This document shows, piece after piece, positions 19,368 to 29,182 of a DNA stretch of 41,634 nt (positions are counted from its first letter, which is position 1; the number at the start of each line of letters is the position of its first letter). The DNA is taken from contig JAKBBG010000007.1 in assembly GCA_021826025.1 (NCBI GenBank), forward strand, positions 6,840 through 48,473. The letters are read 5' to 3'. The notes beneath the pieces are model-generated. The model saw only the letters and a list, made by a program, of their open reading frames with translations. It did not search any database and had not been told where the DNA came from. The DNA is from Pseudomonadota bacterium (GTDB taxonomy: Bacteria > Pseudomonadota > Gammaproteobacteria > Burkholderiales > Ferrovaceae). Both the position numbers and the translations under genes were made by a program.

Positions 19368-20786
19368 TCAGCTGTGGGACAAATCGATTTTGCGCCAGGC
19401 GCCGGATTGCCAGCGCCACCAGAGGCCGAGGCCAAGCGCCACAGTATACACCAGTGCCGCGAGCCAGCCGCCCGTGGCACCCAGCCCCCACTGGGGCAGG
19501 AAGGCCACCCACCCCTGCCCCGGCGGAAACGTCAGGGCATGGCACAGGGGCATGAACAGGCACCAGGACAGCAGCAACAGCAGCACGGTGGGAAAGCGCA
19601 CGTCGCCGGCGCCGCGCAGGCAGAACGCGCTGCCCAGGTTCAGGGCGTCGAAAATCTGGTAGCCCGCGGCGATCCACAGCAGCCGGAGGCAGAGCGCCGT
19701 GACGGCGCCCGCGTCGGGCGTCGCCCCCGACACGAACACCGGCACCACCCAGCTCCCGGCCAGGGCGAGCCCCACTCCCAGCACTCCCATGTACAGCACG
19801 GCCATGCGCAGGATCACCTGCGCGCAGCGGGCCGCCCAGGCCTTGTCGCCGGCGCCGATGGACTGGCCCACGAGCGTGGTTCCCGCCAGCGCAATGCCGA
19901 TGGCCGGCAGGTAGGAAACGGAAGTGAGCATCATCACGATCTGCGTGGCGGCGCCGTCCACCGGGCTCAGGCGCACCTGCATGAGCTGGAACAGGGCGAG
20001 CCCGATGACGTCCATGGCGGGGAAAAGCCCGGTGGGAATGCCCAGCGCAAACACGCGGCGGATGCCATCCCGGTCCGGCTTCCAGGTATGCCGGGTGTCG
20101 AATTCCGCCTGGAAGCGGGAATCGAGGAAAATGCCCAGGGCAAGCAGCGCGCCCACGCCCAGCGCCAGGCTGCTCGCGATGGACGCCCCGGCGATGCCGT
20201 AGCCCAGGCGGAACATGAACACTTCGTTGAGCACGGCGTTGGCCGCGGCCACCACCACCATGATCCAGAAGGTGTAGCGCGGCCGCCCGATCCCGTTGAA
20301 AAAGGAATTGAGGGAGAACAGGACGGCCGACACCGAGCCCCCCAGCATGCGCGGCACCCAGAACGCTTCGGCGAGCGACTGCACGTGCGGCTCGAGCTGG
20401 AAGCGGGCGAGGATGAGCGGCCCGCTCCAGGCCGCAAGCACGAACAGCGGCGTGGTCAGGAGCGACCCCCATACCCCGCTCCAGGTGGCATGCGCGGCGT
20501 CGCGCAGCCGGCGCGCGCCGAAATACTGGGCCACCAGGGTCTGGACGCCCAGGCCGACACCGCCCAGCACCAGGAAAAACACGAACACCAGGAAGTAGCA
20601 GGCGCCCATGGCGGCCATGGCGTCCGTGGACAGCCGCCCCACGAACCAGGTGTCGGTGAGGTTCAGCACCACCTGGATGCTGCTGTTGAGGAACAGCGGA
20701 AACGCAAGCGCCATTACCGCGCGCAGGTCCACGTGACGCTGCCCCGCCGCATCGCGCCGCAGGGCGGGCAACGGCAGGGCGGTCAT
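19368..20786 (-). CDS. MATE family efflux transporter
   Basis: 472 aa, about 12 membrane segments in two repeats. MATE proteins export drugs, toxins or metabolites by Na+ or H+ antiport. Seen: near the start, an AFPLFLNSSIQVVLNLTDTWFVGRLST-like block split over residues 28-54, and the repeat-two counterpart with GTTLVGQSIGAGD. Substrate cannot be predicted. The frame stays open far upstream, but that part is a shadow of the MFS gene; the ATG at 20786 overlaps the MFS stop by 4 bp (ATGA) and fits the family N-terminus. Second-last membrane gene before the His-rich protein and receptor. Confidence 0.92.
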   Translation of the reverse strand: MTALPLPALRRDAAGQRHVDLRAVMALAFPLFLNSSIQVVLNLTDTWFVGRLSTDAMAAMGACYFLVFVFFLVLGGVGLGVQTLVAQYFGARRLRDAAHATWSGVWGSLLTTPLFVLAAWSGPLILARFQLEPHVQSLAEAFWVPRMLGGSVSAVLFSLNSFFNGIGRPRYTFWIMVVVAAANAVLNEVFMFRLGYGIAGASIASSLALGVGALLALGIFLDSRFQAEFDTRHTWKPDRDGIRRVFALGIPTGLFPAMDVIGLALFQLMQVRLSPVDGAATQIVMMLTSVSYLPAIGIALAGTTLVGQSIGAGDKAWAARCAQVILRMAVLYMGVLGVGLALAGSWVVPVFVSGATPDAGAVTALCLRLLWIAAGYQIFDALNLGSAFCLRGAGDVRFPTVLLLLLSWCLFMPLCHALTFPPGQGWVAFLPQWGLGATGGWLAALVYTVALGLGLWWRWQSGAWRKIDLSHS

Positions 20787-22078
20787 CGTCCGCGCCCCCC
20801 TGGCCAGAGCCCCTGCAGCAGGGACGGGCTTGCCACCGTCATGGCCGCGAGCACCGCCGCATTGAGCAGTCCGGTGGCCAGGAACAGCTGCGGGATGCCC
20901 ATCCCCAGCGACAGCAGCCCCATGGCCCAGAGGGCGGAAACCACCATGAACAGGGCGTTGAGGAAGTTGGTGGTGCCCAGGATGCGGGCGCGTTCGGGCG
21001 CCGGCGTGCGGGCCTGGATCAGGCTGTAGAGCGGCACGATGTACGCGCCCGCGAACAGTCCCAGCAGCACCGTGTCCAGCAGCACGTGCGTCCCGCCCAG
21101 GCCGTGCAGGAATGCCGCCACGCCGCCGCTGCCCGCCGCGGGGGCTCCGGCGCGGGCGAGGTCGCAGGCCGCGAACGTCATGCCCGCACCGCCCAGGGGC
21201 ACGCCGGCCGAACGCCAGCGGCCGGCACCGAACAGGCCGCTGGCGAGCGACCCCGCCCCCACCGCGAGCGCCAGGGCCGTCCACAGCAGCGTGACCACGG
21301 TTTCCGTGCCGCCCAGGGTGTCGCGGGTGTAGGCCGGAAACTGGGTGAGAAACACGGAACCGAAAAACCAGAACCAGGAATTGCCCAGCATCGCCACCAG
21401 CAGCGTGCGGTCCGCCGCCGCCAGGCGCAGCTGGCGCCAGGCTTCCCGGGCCGGATTGCGGCTCAGGCGCAGCGCCGGGCTGGGGGCTGGCGCATCGGGG
21501 ATGGCCCGGCTGAAACCGTAACCGGCCAGCGCCACGGCCAGCACGCCGGCAGCCACGCCGCCGCCCGCGCTGCCGCCGGCCATGAGGAAACCGCCCAGGT
21601 TGGTCCCGAGCAGAATGGCCGCAAAGGTGCCCATTTCGATCCAGCCGTTCCCGAGGGACCATTGGTGGGGGGGCAGGTGCTGGGGCAGGATGGCGAACTT
21701 GACCGGTCCGAAGAAGGCGGAATGGCAGCCCAGCAGGAAAATCACCGCCAGGATGGCGCCCGCCTGGTGCGCGTACAGGCCCCAGCCGCCGAAGGCCATG
21801 AGCCCCACTTCCACGAGCTTGAGCAGGCGGGTGATGCGCGCCTTGTCCCACTTGTCCGCGCATTCGCCGGCCGTCACGGAAAAGAGCAGGAACGGCAGGA
21901 TGAACACGGCCGCCACCAGGTTGAGCATCAGGCCGGGCGGGAGCCCGCCCACGGAGCGGCCCTGGAAGGCCACCATCAGCATGAACGCGCTTTTGAACAG
22001 GTTGTCGTTGAAGGCGCCGCAGAACTGGGTGGCGAAAAGGGGGCCGAAGGCGCGCCGGAACAACAGCCTCAACGGCAC
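20783..22078 (-). CDS. MFS transporter, LplT-like
   Basis: 431 aa, about 12 membrane segments. Seen: [15 protein letters not shown] near 19-33 and D-K-W-D-K-A-R (75-81), both typical of the LplT branch of the major facilitator superfamily. E. coli LplT flips lysophospholipids inward for re-acylation by Aas; no aas is next to it here, so the substrate is uncertain and the symbol is left blank. The start is GTG at 22078, overlapping the tyrS end by 10 bp; the stop overlaps the MATE start by 4 bp. Confidence 0.88.
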   Translation of the reverse strand: MPLRLLFRRAFGPLFATQFCGAFNDNLFKSAFMLMVAFQGRSVGGLPPGLMLNLVAAVFILPFLLFSVTAGECADKWDKARITRLLKLVEVGLMAFGGWGLYAHQAGAILAVIFLLGCHSAFFGPVKFAILPQHLPPHQWSLGNGWIEMGTFAAILLGTNLGGFLMAGGSAGGGVAAGVLAVALAGYGFSRAIPDAPAPSPALRLSRNPAREAWRQLRLAAADRTLLVAMLGNSWFWFFGSVFLTQFPAYTRDTLGGTETVVTLLWTALALAVGAGSLASGLFGAGRWRSAGVPLGGAGMTFAACDLARAGAPAAGSGGVAAFLHGLGGTHVLLDTVLLGLFAGAYIVPLYSLIQARTPAPERARILGTTNFLNALFMVVSALWAMGLLSLGMGIPQLFLATGLLNAAVLAAMTVASPSLLQGLWPGGRGR

Positions 22079-23265
22079 ACCACGCGGGCAAACTTGCGCT
22101 TGCCCACCTGCAGCACCGCCGTGGTGCCCGCCTGCAGGTGCAGGCCCTTGTCTTCCACGCGCACGCCGTCAAGCTTCACCCCGGCCGCCTCGATCATGCG
22201 CAGGGCTTCGGAAGTGCTGGCGGTGAGCCCTGCCTGCTTGAGGACCTGGGCGATGGGCAATCCCGCGGGCCCGGCCGCAAGCTCCACTTCGGGAATGTCG
22301 TCGGGAATGGCGTTGCCGCGAAAACGCGCCTCGAAATCCGCGAGCGCGTCCACGGCCGCCGCCGGGCCATGAAAGCGCGCCACGATTTCCTGGGCCAGCG
22401 CCACCTTCACGTCGCGCGGGTTGCGTCCTTCCTGCACTTCCCGCTGCCACCGGCGCAGCGTCGCGAGCGGCTGGAACGACAGCAGCTCGAGGTAGCGCCA
22501 CATGAGTTCGTCGGAAATGGACATGAGCTTGCCGAACTGGTCGCGCGCCGGCTCGTCGATGGCGATGAAATTGTTCATGGACTTCGACATCTTGTTGATG
22601 CCGTCGGTCCCTTCCAGCAGGGGCATGGTGAGGATGCACTGGGGCCTCTGCCCGTAATGCTTCTGCAGTTCGCGCCCCATCAGCAGGTTGAACTTCTGGT
22701 CCGTCCCGCCCAGCTCCAGGTCGGCCTGCAGCGCCACCGAATCGTAGCCCTGCACCAGGGGATAGAGGAACTCGTGCAGGGCGATGGGCAGCTCGGCCTG
22801 GTAGCGCTTGGCGAAATCGTCCCGCTCCAGCATGCGGGCCACCGTATGGGTGGCCGCGAGGCGGATCATGCCGGCCGCCCCCAAGGGGTGCATCCAGGTC
22901 GAATTGAAGGCCACGGTGGTGCGTTCCGGATCGAGGATCTTGAACACCTGTGCCTTGTAGGTGGCCGCATTCGCTTCCACCTGTTCCGGCGTGAGGGGCG
23001 GACGGGTGGCGTTGCGGCCGGTGGGGTCGCCGATCAGGCCGGTGAAGTCGCCGATGAGGAATACGACCTCATGGCCCAGATCTTGCAGGGTCTTGAGCTT
23101 GTTGATGAGCACCGTGTGGCCCAGGTGCAGGTCTGGCGCCGTGGGGTCGAAGCCAGCCTTGACGCGCAGGGGCTTGCTGCCGCGCAGCCGGTCGAGCAGT
23201 TCCGCTTGGGGCAGGATTTCGTCGGCGCCGCGCCGGATTTCCTCCAGCGCCGCTTCCGGGCTCAT
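22069..23265 (-). CDS. tyrS: Tyrosyl-tRNA synthetase
   Basis: 398 aa. Charges tRNA-Tyr. Seen: class I signature HLGH (47-50) in [17 protein letters not shown] (225-229), and a C-terminal S4-like RNA-binding domain (about 335-398) with [15 protein letters not shown]. The shape matches the TyrZ-like synthetase common in betaproteobacteria. It is divergent from the M23 peptidase, a usual arrangement, but here heads a run of transport genes. A GC hairpin (23269-23282) sits 3 bases before the ATG and covers the only G-rich ribosome-binding sequence. Confidence 0.97.
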   Translation of the reverse strand: MSPEAALEEIRRGADEILPQAELLDRLRGSKPLRVKAGFDPTAPDLHLGHTVLINKLKTLQDLGHEVVFLIGDFTGLIGDPTGRNATRPPLTPEQVEANAATYKAQVFKILDPERTTVAFNSTWMHPLGAAGMIRLAATHTVARMLERDDFAKRYQAELPIALHEFLYPLVQGYDSVALQADLELGGTDQKFNLLMGRELQKHYGQRPQCILTMPLLEGTDGINKMSKSMNNFIAIDEPARDQFGKLMSISDELMWRYLELLSFQPLATLRRWQREVQEGRNPRDVKVALAQEIVARFHGPAAAVDALADFEARFRGNAIPDDIPEVELAAGPAGLPIAQVLKQAGLTASTSEALRMIEAAGVKLDGVRVEDKGLHLQAGTTAVLQVGKRKFARVVCR

Positions 23266-23268
23266 GCC

Positions 23269-23282
23269 GCCCCCTGGGGGGC
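23269..23282 (-). promoter_or_regulatory. Hairpin over the tyrS ribosome-binding region
   Basis: GCCCC pairs with GGGGC (up to 6 bp) around a short loop, ending 3 bases before the tyrS ATG. The G-run that could serve as Shine-Dalgarno is in the stem. Whether it regulates translation is inference. Confidence 0.35.
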
Positions 23283-23363
23283 TGCAACCGGTGAGTAAAA
23301 GCTTACTTCTTGATATTTCATGGGAATTTGTGGCAATTCATGGATTCTGTTAGACTCGGCCGG

Positions 23364-24707
23364 ATGAAGACGGTCAAAATATGCGCCCAGGCGCTCAACC
23401 GCTGGATTCTAGCGCAAAAAGCGGCCCTCCATGGCTCCGAATCCCGCCTGAGCGGGATGGTGGCCACGCTGCTCATCATGCTGTTCGGCATGGCCACCGC
23501 CTTCGGCATCACGCCGGGGACGGCCACGCACCCCATCGCGGTGCTGCCCGTCATCGAAGACGTCACCCAGCATGCGCTCACGCCGGCCGAAACGCCCGGC
23601 GTGTACACCCAGCAGGACCAGGTCCACAGCGGCGACACGCTGGCCGCCCTGCTGTTCCGCATGGGCGTGGACGACCGTGCCGCCCTGGAGTTCATGCGCC
23701 AGGATCCGCTCGCCCGCACCATCTACCAGCAGCTTTCCCCCGGCAAGCCCATCCGCGTCCAGCACCTCGCCAACGGCGACCTGGTGAGCCTGCGCTTCCC
23801 CCGCGGCGAAGACAAAACCCTGGTGGTGACCCGCACCGACGACCGCTTCCAGTCTGCGGAAGAGCATGTGGGCAGCCTGCACCGGGTGGTCCAGGCCTCC
23901 GGACGGATCCAGAGTTCCCTGTTCGCGGCCGCCGACAGCGCCGGCATTCCCGACAGCGTGACGCGGCAGCTGAGCCGCCTGTTTTCAACCGACATCGACT
24001 TCCACAACGACCTGCGCACGGGCGACTCGTTTTCCGTGGTGTATGAAGCGGTCCAGGACGACTTCGACCAGGTCAAGGCCGGCCGCATCCTGGCGGCGGA
24101 ATTCGTCAACAAGGGCGTGACGCTGCGCCGGGTCTATTTTGACGGCCCGGACGGCGGCGACTATTACACTCCCGACGGCCATGGCTCCCGGGCCTCCTTC
24201 CTGCGCTCGCCCCTCGAGTTCTCCCGGGTGACGTCGGGCTTCACCTCCGCCCGCTTCCACCCGATCCTGCACACCTGGCGCGCCCACAAAGGCATCGACC
24301 TGGCCGCGCCCACGGGCACGCCGGTGTTGGCCGTGGCCAACGCGACCGTGGCTTTCGCCGGATGGCGCAACGGCTACGGCAACGTGATCGAACTGCGCCA
24401 CAGCAGCGGCATCAGCACCGTATACGGCCACCTGTCCGCCTTTGCGCACGGATTGCGCGCCGGCCAGCACATCCACCAGGGCGAAGTGATCGGCTACGTG
24501 GGCATGACCGGCTGGGCCACGGGACCGCACCTGCACTATGAATTCAAGATCGGCGGGGTCCAGCGCGACCCGCAGGGGCCCGACGTGCCGCGGCATGCCA
24601 CGGCAAGCCTGACCGGACACGCCAAAACCCAGTTCCTCGCCGCCACGGCCCCGCTCGTCAAGGAACTCGACGCCATTCGCGGCAATACCCTCGCCAAATT
24701 CGAGTAG
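23364..24707 (+). CDS. M23 family peptidoglycan endopeptidase, MepM-like
   Basis: 447 aa. Seen: a membrane anchor (about 31-50), a LysM/OapA-like region (about 80-150) with HSGDTLAALLFRMG, and a C-terminal LytM domain with zinc ligands His308, Asp312 (HKGID) and the HLH pair 389/391. Zinc enzymes of this type cut peptide cross-links in murein from the periplasmic face. ATG at 23364 chosen because it puts the anchor near the N-terminus; an in-frame TTG 54 bases upstream is less likely. anmK starts 3 bases after its stop, coupling hydrolysis and recycling of the wall. Confidence 0.93.
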   Translation: MKTVKICAQALNRWILAQKAALHGSESRLSGMVATLLIMLFGMATAFGITPGTATHPIAVLPVIEDVTQHALTPAETPGVYTQQDQVHSGDTLAALLFRMGVDDRAALEFMRQDPLARTIYQQLSPGKPIRVQHLANGDLVSLRFPRGEDKTLVVTRTDDRFQSAEEHVGSLHRVVQASGRIQSSLFAAADSAGIPDSVTRQLSRLFSTDIDFHNDLRTGDSFSVVYEAVQDDFDQVKAGRILAAEFVNKGVTLRRVYFDGPDGGDYYTPDGHGSRASFLRSPLEFSRVTSGFTSARFHPILHTWRAHKGIDLAAPTGTPVLAVANATVAFAGWRNGYGNVIELRHSSGISTVYGHLSAFAHGLRAGQHIHQGEVIGYVGMTGWATGPHLHYEFKIGGVQRDPQGPDVPRHATASLTGHAKTQFLAATAPLVKELDAIRGNTLAKFE

Positions 24708-24710
24708 CGC

Positions 24711-25814
24711 ATGCGCGCTGAACCCTATGTGGGCCTGATGTCCGGGACCAGCCTGGACGGCATCGACGCCGTCGCGGTGTCCTTCGAAGGGGCGTGTCCC
24801 GAAGTGCTGGGACAGGCCTCCCTCCCTTTCCCTCCGGAACTTCGCACGGAACTGCTGAACCTCAACCGACCCCGGGGCCAGGACGAACTCGAACGCGCCG
24901 CAGCGGCGGGAGTGGCCCTCGCGCAGACCTATGCCGAAGCGGCCCTGGCAGCCGCGGCAGCCGCAGGATTGCGGCCGGACCAGGTCGCGGCCATCGGATG
25001 CCACGGCCAGACCGTGCGCCACCGTCCCGAACGGGGTTATACCGTGCAGCTCGGCAACGGAGCCTGGCTCGCCGAGCTGACCGGGATCACGGTGGTGACG
25101 GATTTCCGTTCGCGTGACATCGCGGCCGGAGGCCAGGGGGCCCCGCTCGTGCCCGCCTTTCATGAAGCCGTGTTCGCGGGCACCCGCCCGCGCGCCATCC
25201 TCAACCTGGGTGGCATCAGCAACCTCACGCTGCTCTGTCCCGGCAAGCCGCCGCGAGGCTACGACTGCGGACCGGGCAACGTGCTGCTGGACGGCTGGTC
25301 CGAACGCCACCTCGGCGTGCCTTTCGATCGCGACGGCGCCTGGGCCCAGGGCGGAACGCCCGACCCGGTGCTGCTTTCCGCCCTGCTCGAACACCCCCAT
25401 TTCCGGCGCGCCCCGCCCAAAAGCACCGGGCGGGACGAATTCCACCTGCCCTGGCTCGACTCGCACGACGCCGTCGGGCGGCTGGCGCCCCGGGACGTGC
25501 AGGCCACGCTGCTCGCCCTCACGGCGCGGGCGGCCGCGGACTGCATCCTGGCGGAATCGGCAGAGGCCTTGCCGGAAGCGGTGTATTGCTGCGGCGGGGG
25601 CGCCCTCAACGGCGCCCTGCTGGACGTCCTGCAGGCGGCGCTGCCCGGCCTCGCCGTGACGCGCACGGAAGCGCTCGGGTTGCCGGTGCAGCGGGTGGAG
25701 GCGGTGGCCTTCGCCTGGCTTGCGCGGGAGCTGCTGCAGGGTCGCCCGGCCAGCCGTCCGAGCGTCACGGGCGCGCGCCACAGCGCGCTGCTGGGCGCCG
25801 TCTATCCCGCCTGA
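24711..25814 (+). CDS. anmK: Anhydro-N-acetylmuramic acid kinase
   Basis: 367 aa. Hydrolyses and phosphorylates 1,6-anhydro-MurNAc to MurNAc-6-P, returning wall sugars to metabolism. Seen: GLMSGTSLDGIDAV (8-21), GCHGQTVRHRP, the R-S-R-D-I-A-A-G-G-Q-G-A-P-L-V-P block and CGGGALNG, all AnmK signatures. It belongs with the M23 peptidase upstream; slt at 3.5 kb makes its substrate. It converges with argB, with 9 bp between stops and no visible terminator. Confidence 0.97.
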   Translation: MRAEPYVGLMSGTSLDGIDAVAVSFEGACPEVLGQASLPFPPELRTELLNLNRPRGQDELERAAAAGVALAQTYAEAALAAAAAAGLRPDQVAAIGCHGQTVRHRPERGYTVQLGNGAWLAELTGITVVTDFRSRDIAAGGQGAPLVPAFHEAVFAGTRPRAILNLGGISNLTLLCPGKPPRGYDCGPGNVLLDGWSERHLGVPFDRDGAWAQGGTPDPVLLSALLEHPHFRRAPPKSTGRDEFHLPWLDSHDAVGRLAPRDVQATLLALTARAAADCILAESAEALPEAVYCCGGGALNGALLDVLQAALPGLAVTRTEALGLPVQRVEAVAFAWLARELLQGRPASRPSVTGARHSALLGAVYPA

Positions 25815-25823
25815 AATCCCCCG

Positions 25824-27443
<1,620 letters not shown>

Positions 27444-27468
27444 TCAATGCGGCATCCGGGCCGGTCAT

Positions 27469-27497
27469 AAAAAAAACCGCCCCCGAAGGGGCGGTTT
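27469..27497 (-). terminator. Rho-independent terminator of porin 1
   Basis: Perfect 10-bp stem (AAACCGCCCC at 27474-27483 with GGGGCGGTTT at 27488-27497), CGAA loop, and a run of eight T on the minus strand. It lies 48 bp past the porin 1 stop and before the coq7 start. Confidence 0.93.
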
Positions 27498-27545
27498 CAC
27501 AGGGCCATCGCATCGCCGCCTGCGCCGGAGCGCAGGGGCAGGCGA

Positions 27546-28892
27546 TTAGAAGCGCATGCGCATGCCCACCATGGTGGTGGTGTTCTGGGTGGCTTCCGGG
27601 TAGCTGGAATTTGCGCCCAGGTTGTAGAAGGCTGCCGTGCCGCCCGTGACGTTCTGGTCCGAAATACCGGCGTAGAAGTCGGTGCGCTTGGACAGGTGGT
27701 AGTCCAGCACCAGCGCGTAGGACTGGATGAAGCCGGCGCAACGGGTCAGGTTGGTGCCCGAACCGCTCGCGCAGCCGCCGCCGGTGGAACCGGTGTAGTC
27801 CATGTTGCGGGCGTTGTACACCGCGCCGATCACGTCCAGGGACGGGGTCATCTCGAACTTGGCACCGCCGAACAGCAGGTTGGTGACCTTGTTTTCCAGG
27901 CTGTAGGCCGTGGTGTTGACGGCGCCGTACTGGGAAATCTGGTACCCGCCCAGCGGCAGTCCGCCACCCAGGGCCAGGGTCGGGTCAGACGGTGCCGAAT
28001 AGACGATGTGTTCGGCGCCGCCGGAGAACGTCCACCGGCTCATGTTGTATTTCGCGTTCAGGCCGAAGGCCTTGTTGTCGGAGACGACGGCCAGCATGCT
28101 GTTGACGGCCGTGGGATTGGACGAATTGGGGAACGTGCCCACACCGTCCTTGTAGTAGCTTGCGAACGCGTCCATGGACAGGCGGCCGAAATCCGTGCCG
28201 ATGGCGAGCTGCCCCGCGGAGTTGGCCGTGTTGTTGCCGGCCACGCCGCCGAACTTGTACATGGCGCCCAGGCGCACGCCGCTGAAGTTGCCTTCATACT
28301 TGATGGCATTGTCCAGGCGCGCATCTTCCGTCCAGCCGCCGCCGCCGTAGCTGCCGTAGAACCCGACCAGCGAGAAGGCGTAGGAACCGCCCAGGGGGTC
28401 ATATTTCACGATCTGGTCGAGGGAGGTGCTGTACTGGCGACCGAAGGAGAAGGTGCCGAAAGTCTTGGACGACACATAAATCATGCTGCGGTTGTTGAAC
28501 AGCTGGCCGGCGCGGGAGCTGTCGGCGCCCGTGCTGGTCTTGAAGTTGCCCTGGGTCAGGCCGCTGATGCCGTCCGTGACCGTACCCGTGTTGGGGTTGA
28601 TGCCGGCTTCCAGGAGAAAGCCGACCTTGAGGTCGCCGCTGATGTCTTCGCTGCCCTTGAAGCCCAGCACGGACTGGCTCATGCCGTTGGGCGCGAGGGT
28701 CGTGACCGACTTGCCGCCGGCGTTGGTGACGTAGAGCTGGGTGGGTACGCCTGCCGGCATCGAGTTGTTGGCAGTCGCGCCTGAGGTCAAGTTGGCAATG
28801 CCCATGTCAAGGACCCCGTAGAGGGAGACATCGGCCTGGGCCGCGCCAGCCACTGCGCTGAGCGCCACCGCTGCCAGTAACGTTTTTTTCAT
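27546..28892 (-). CDS. General porin 1 (betaproteobacterial type)
   Basis: 448 aa. Trimeric beta-barrel for passive diffusion of small solutes through the outer membrane. Seen: signal peptide MKKTLLAAVALSAVAGAAQA cleaved before DVSLYG, the classic first strand, and a C-terminal Phe (MRMRF) for BAM recognition. Two cysteines 11 residues apart (374, 385) lie in a probable surface loop and could form a disulfide. Start chosen at the ATG with GGAG 8 bases upstream and directly before the signal peptide. A paralogue follows at 29183-30502; each has its own terminator. Pore selectivity is unknown. Confidence 0.94.
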   Translation of the reverse strand: MKKTLLAAVALSAVAGAAQADVSLYGVLDMGIANLTSGATANNSMPAGVPTQLYVTNAGGKSVTTLAPNGMSQSVLGFKGSEDISGDLKVGFLLEAGINPNTGTVTDGISGLTQGNFKTSTGADSSRAGQLFNNRSMIYVSSKTFGTFSFGRQYSTSLDQIVKYDPLGGSYAFSLVGFYGSYGGGGWTEDARLDNAIKYEGNFSGVRLGAMYKFGGVAGNNTANSAGQLAIGTDFGRLSMDAFASYYKDGVGTFPNSSNPTAVNSMLAVVSDNKAFGLNAKYNMSRWTFSGGAEHIVYSAPSDPTLALGGGLPLGGYQISQYGAVNTTAYSLENKVTNLLFGGAKFEMTPSLDVIGAVYNARNMDYTGSTGGGCASGSGTNLTRCAGFIQSYALVLDYHLSKRTDFYAGISDQNVTGGTAAFYNLGANSSYPEATQNTTTMVGMRMRF

Positions 28893-29034
28893 TGTGAACA
28901 CTCCATGTGTTTGTTTATGTTGTGTCATTTCCCGTGCTTTGCCTGGAAATGCAGACGTTTCGGTCCTCTTCAGACTGCGGGGCCTTTGTGCCTTCCGTCA
29001 CTTTCGTTCGGGCGCATCGATTTCATCTTTTATG

Positions 29035-29050
29035 TTACACATTTCTTACA
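29035..29050 (-). promoter_or_regulatory. Direct repeat upstream of porin 1, possible activator site
   Basis: On the minus strand TGTAA occurs twice (29050-29046 and 29039-29035), 11 bases apart, one helical turn, about 145 bp before the porin 1 start in an AT-richer patch. Spacing of this kind suits a response regulator dimer such as OmpR, but no match to a known site is claimed. Confidence 0.25.
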
Positions 29051-29113
29051 GCGCCGCCTGCCGAATGCCCCGCTTTGGCGCGGTTCCCGAACAAGGCTGT
29101 AGCCTTTTTGCAA

Positions 29114-29141
29114 CAAAAAAAGCCACCCCGAAGGGTGGCTT
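29114..29141 (-). terminator. Rho-independent terminator of porin 2
   Basis: Perfect 9-bp stem (AAGCCACCC at 29120-29128 with GGGTGGCTT at 29133-29141), CGAA loop, followed on the minus strand by a T run. It lies 41 bp past the porin 2 stop and separates the two porin transcripts. It has the same loop as the porin 1 terminator. Confidence 0.92.
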
Positions 29142-29182
29142 GAAGATGGAGTGCCGCAATCCCGGCATTGCCGGGCCAATCG

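Noticed and set aside
18930-21029. 699-codon open frame antisense to the small His-rich protein and MATE genes
   Set aside because: Low-complexity, charged translation typical of a GC shadow; the opposite strand has clear membrane proteins.
19368-22172. 934-codon frame suggesting a fusion upstream of MATE
   Set aside because: The extra N-terminal part is the wrong frame of the MFS gene, which is itself intact; the MATE start with ATGA overlap is convincing.
24711-25814. Possible sugar kinase of another family
   Set aside because: The MSGTSLDGID and HGQT motifs are specific to AnmK.
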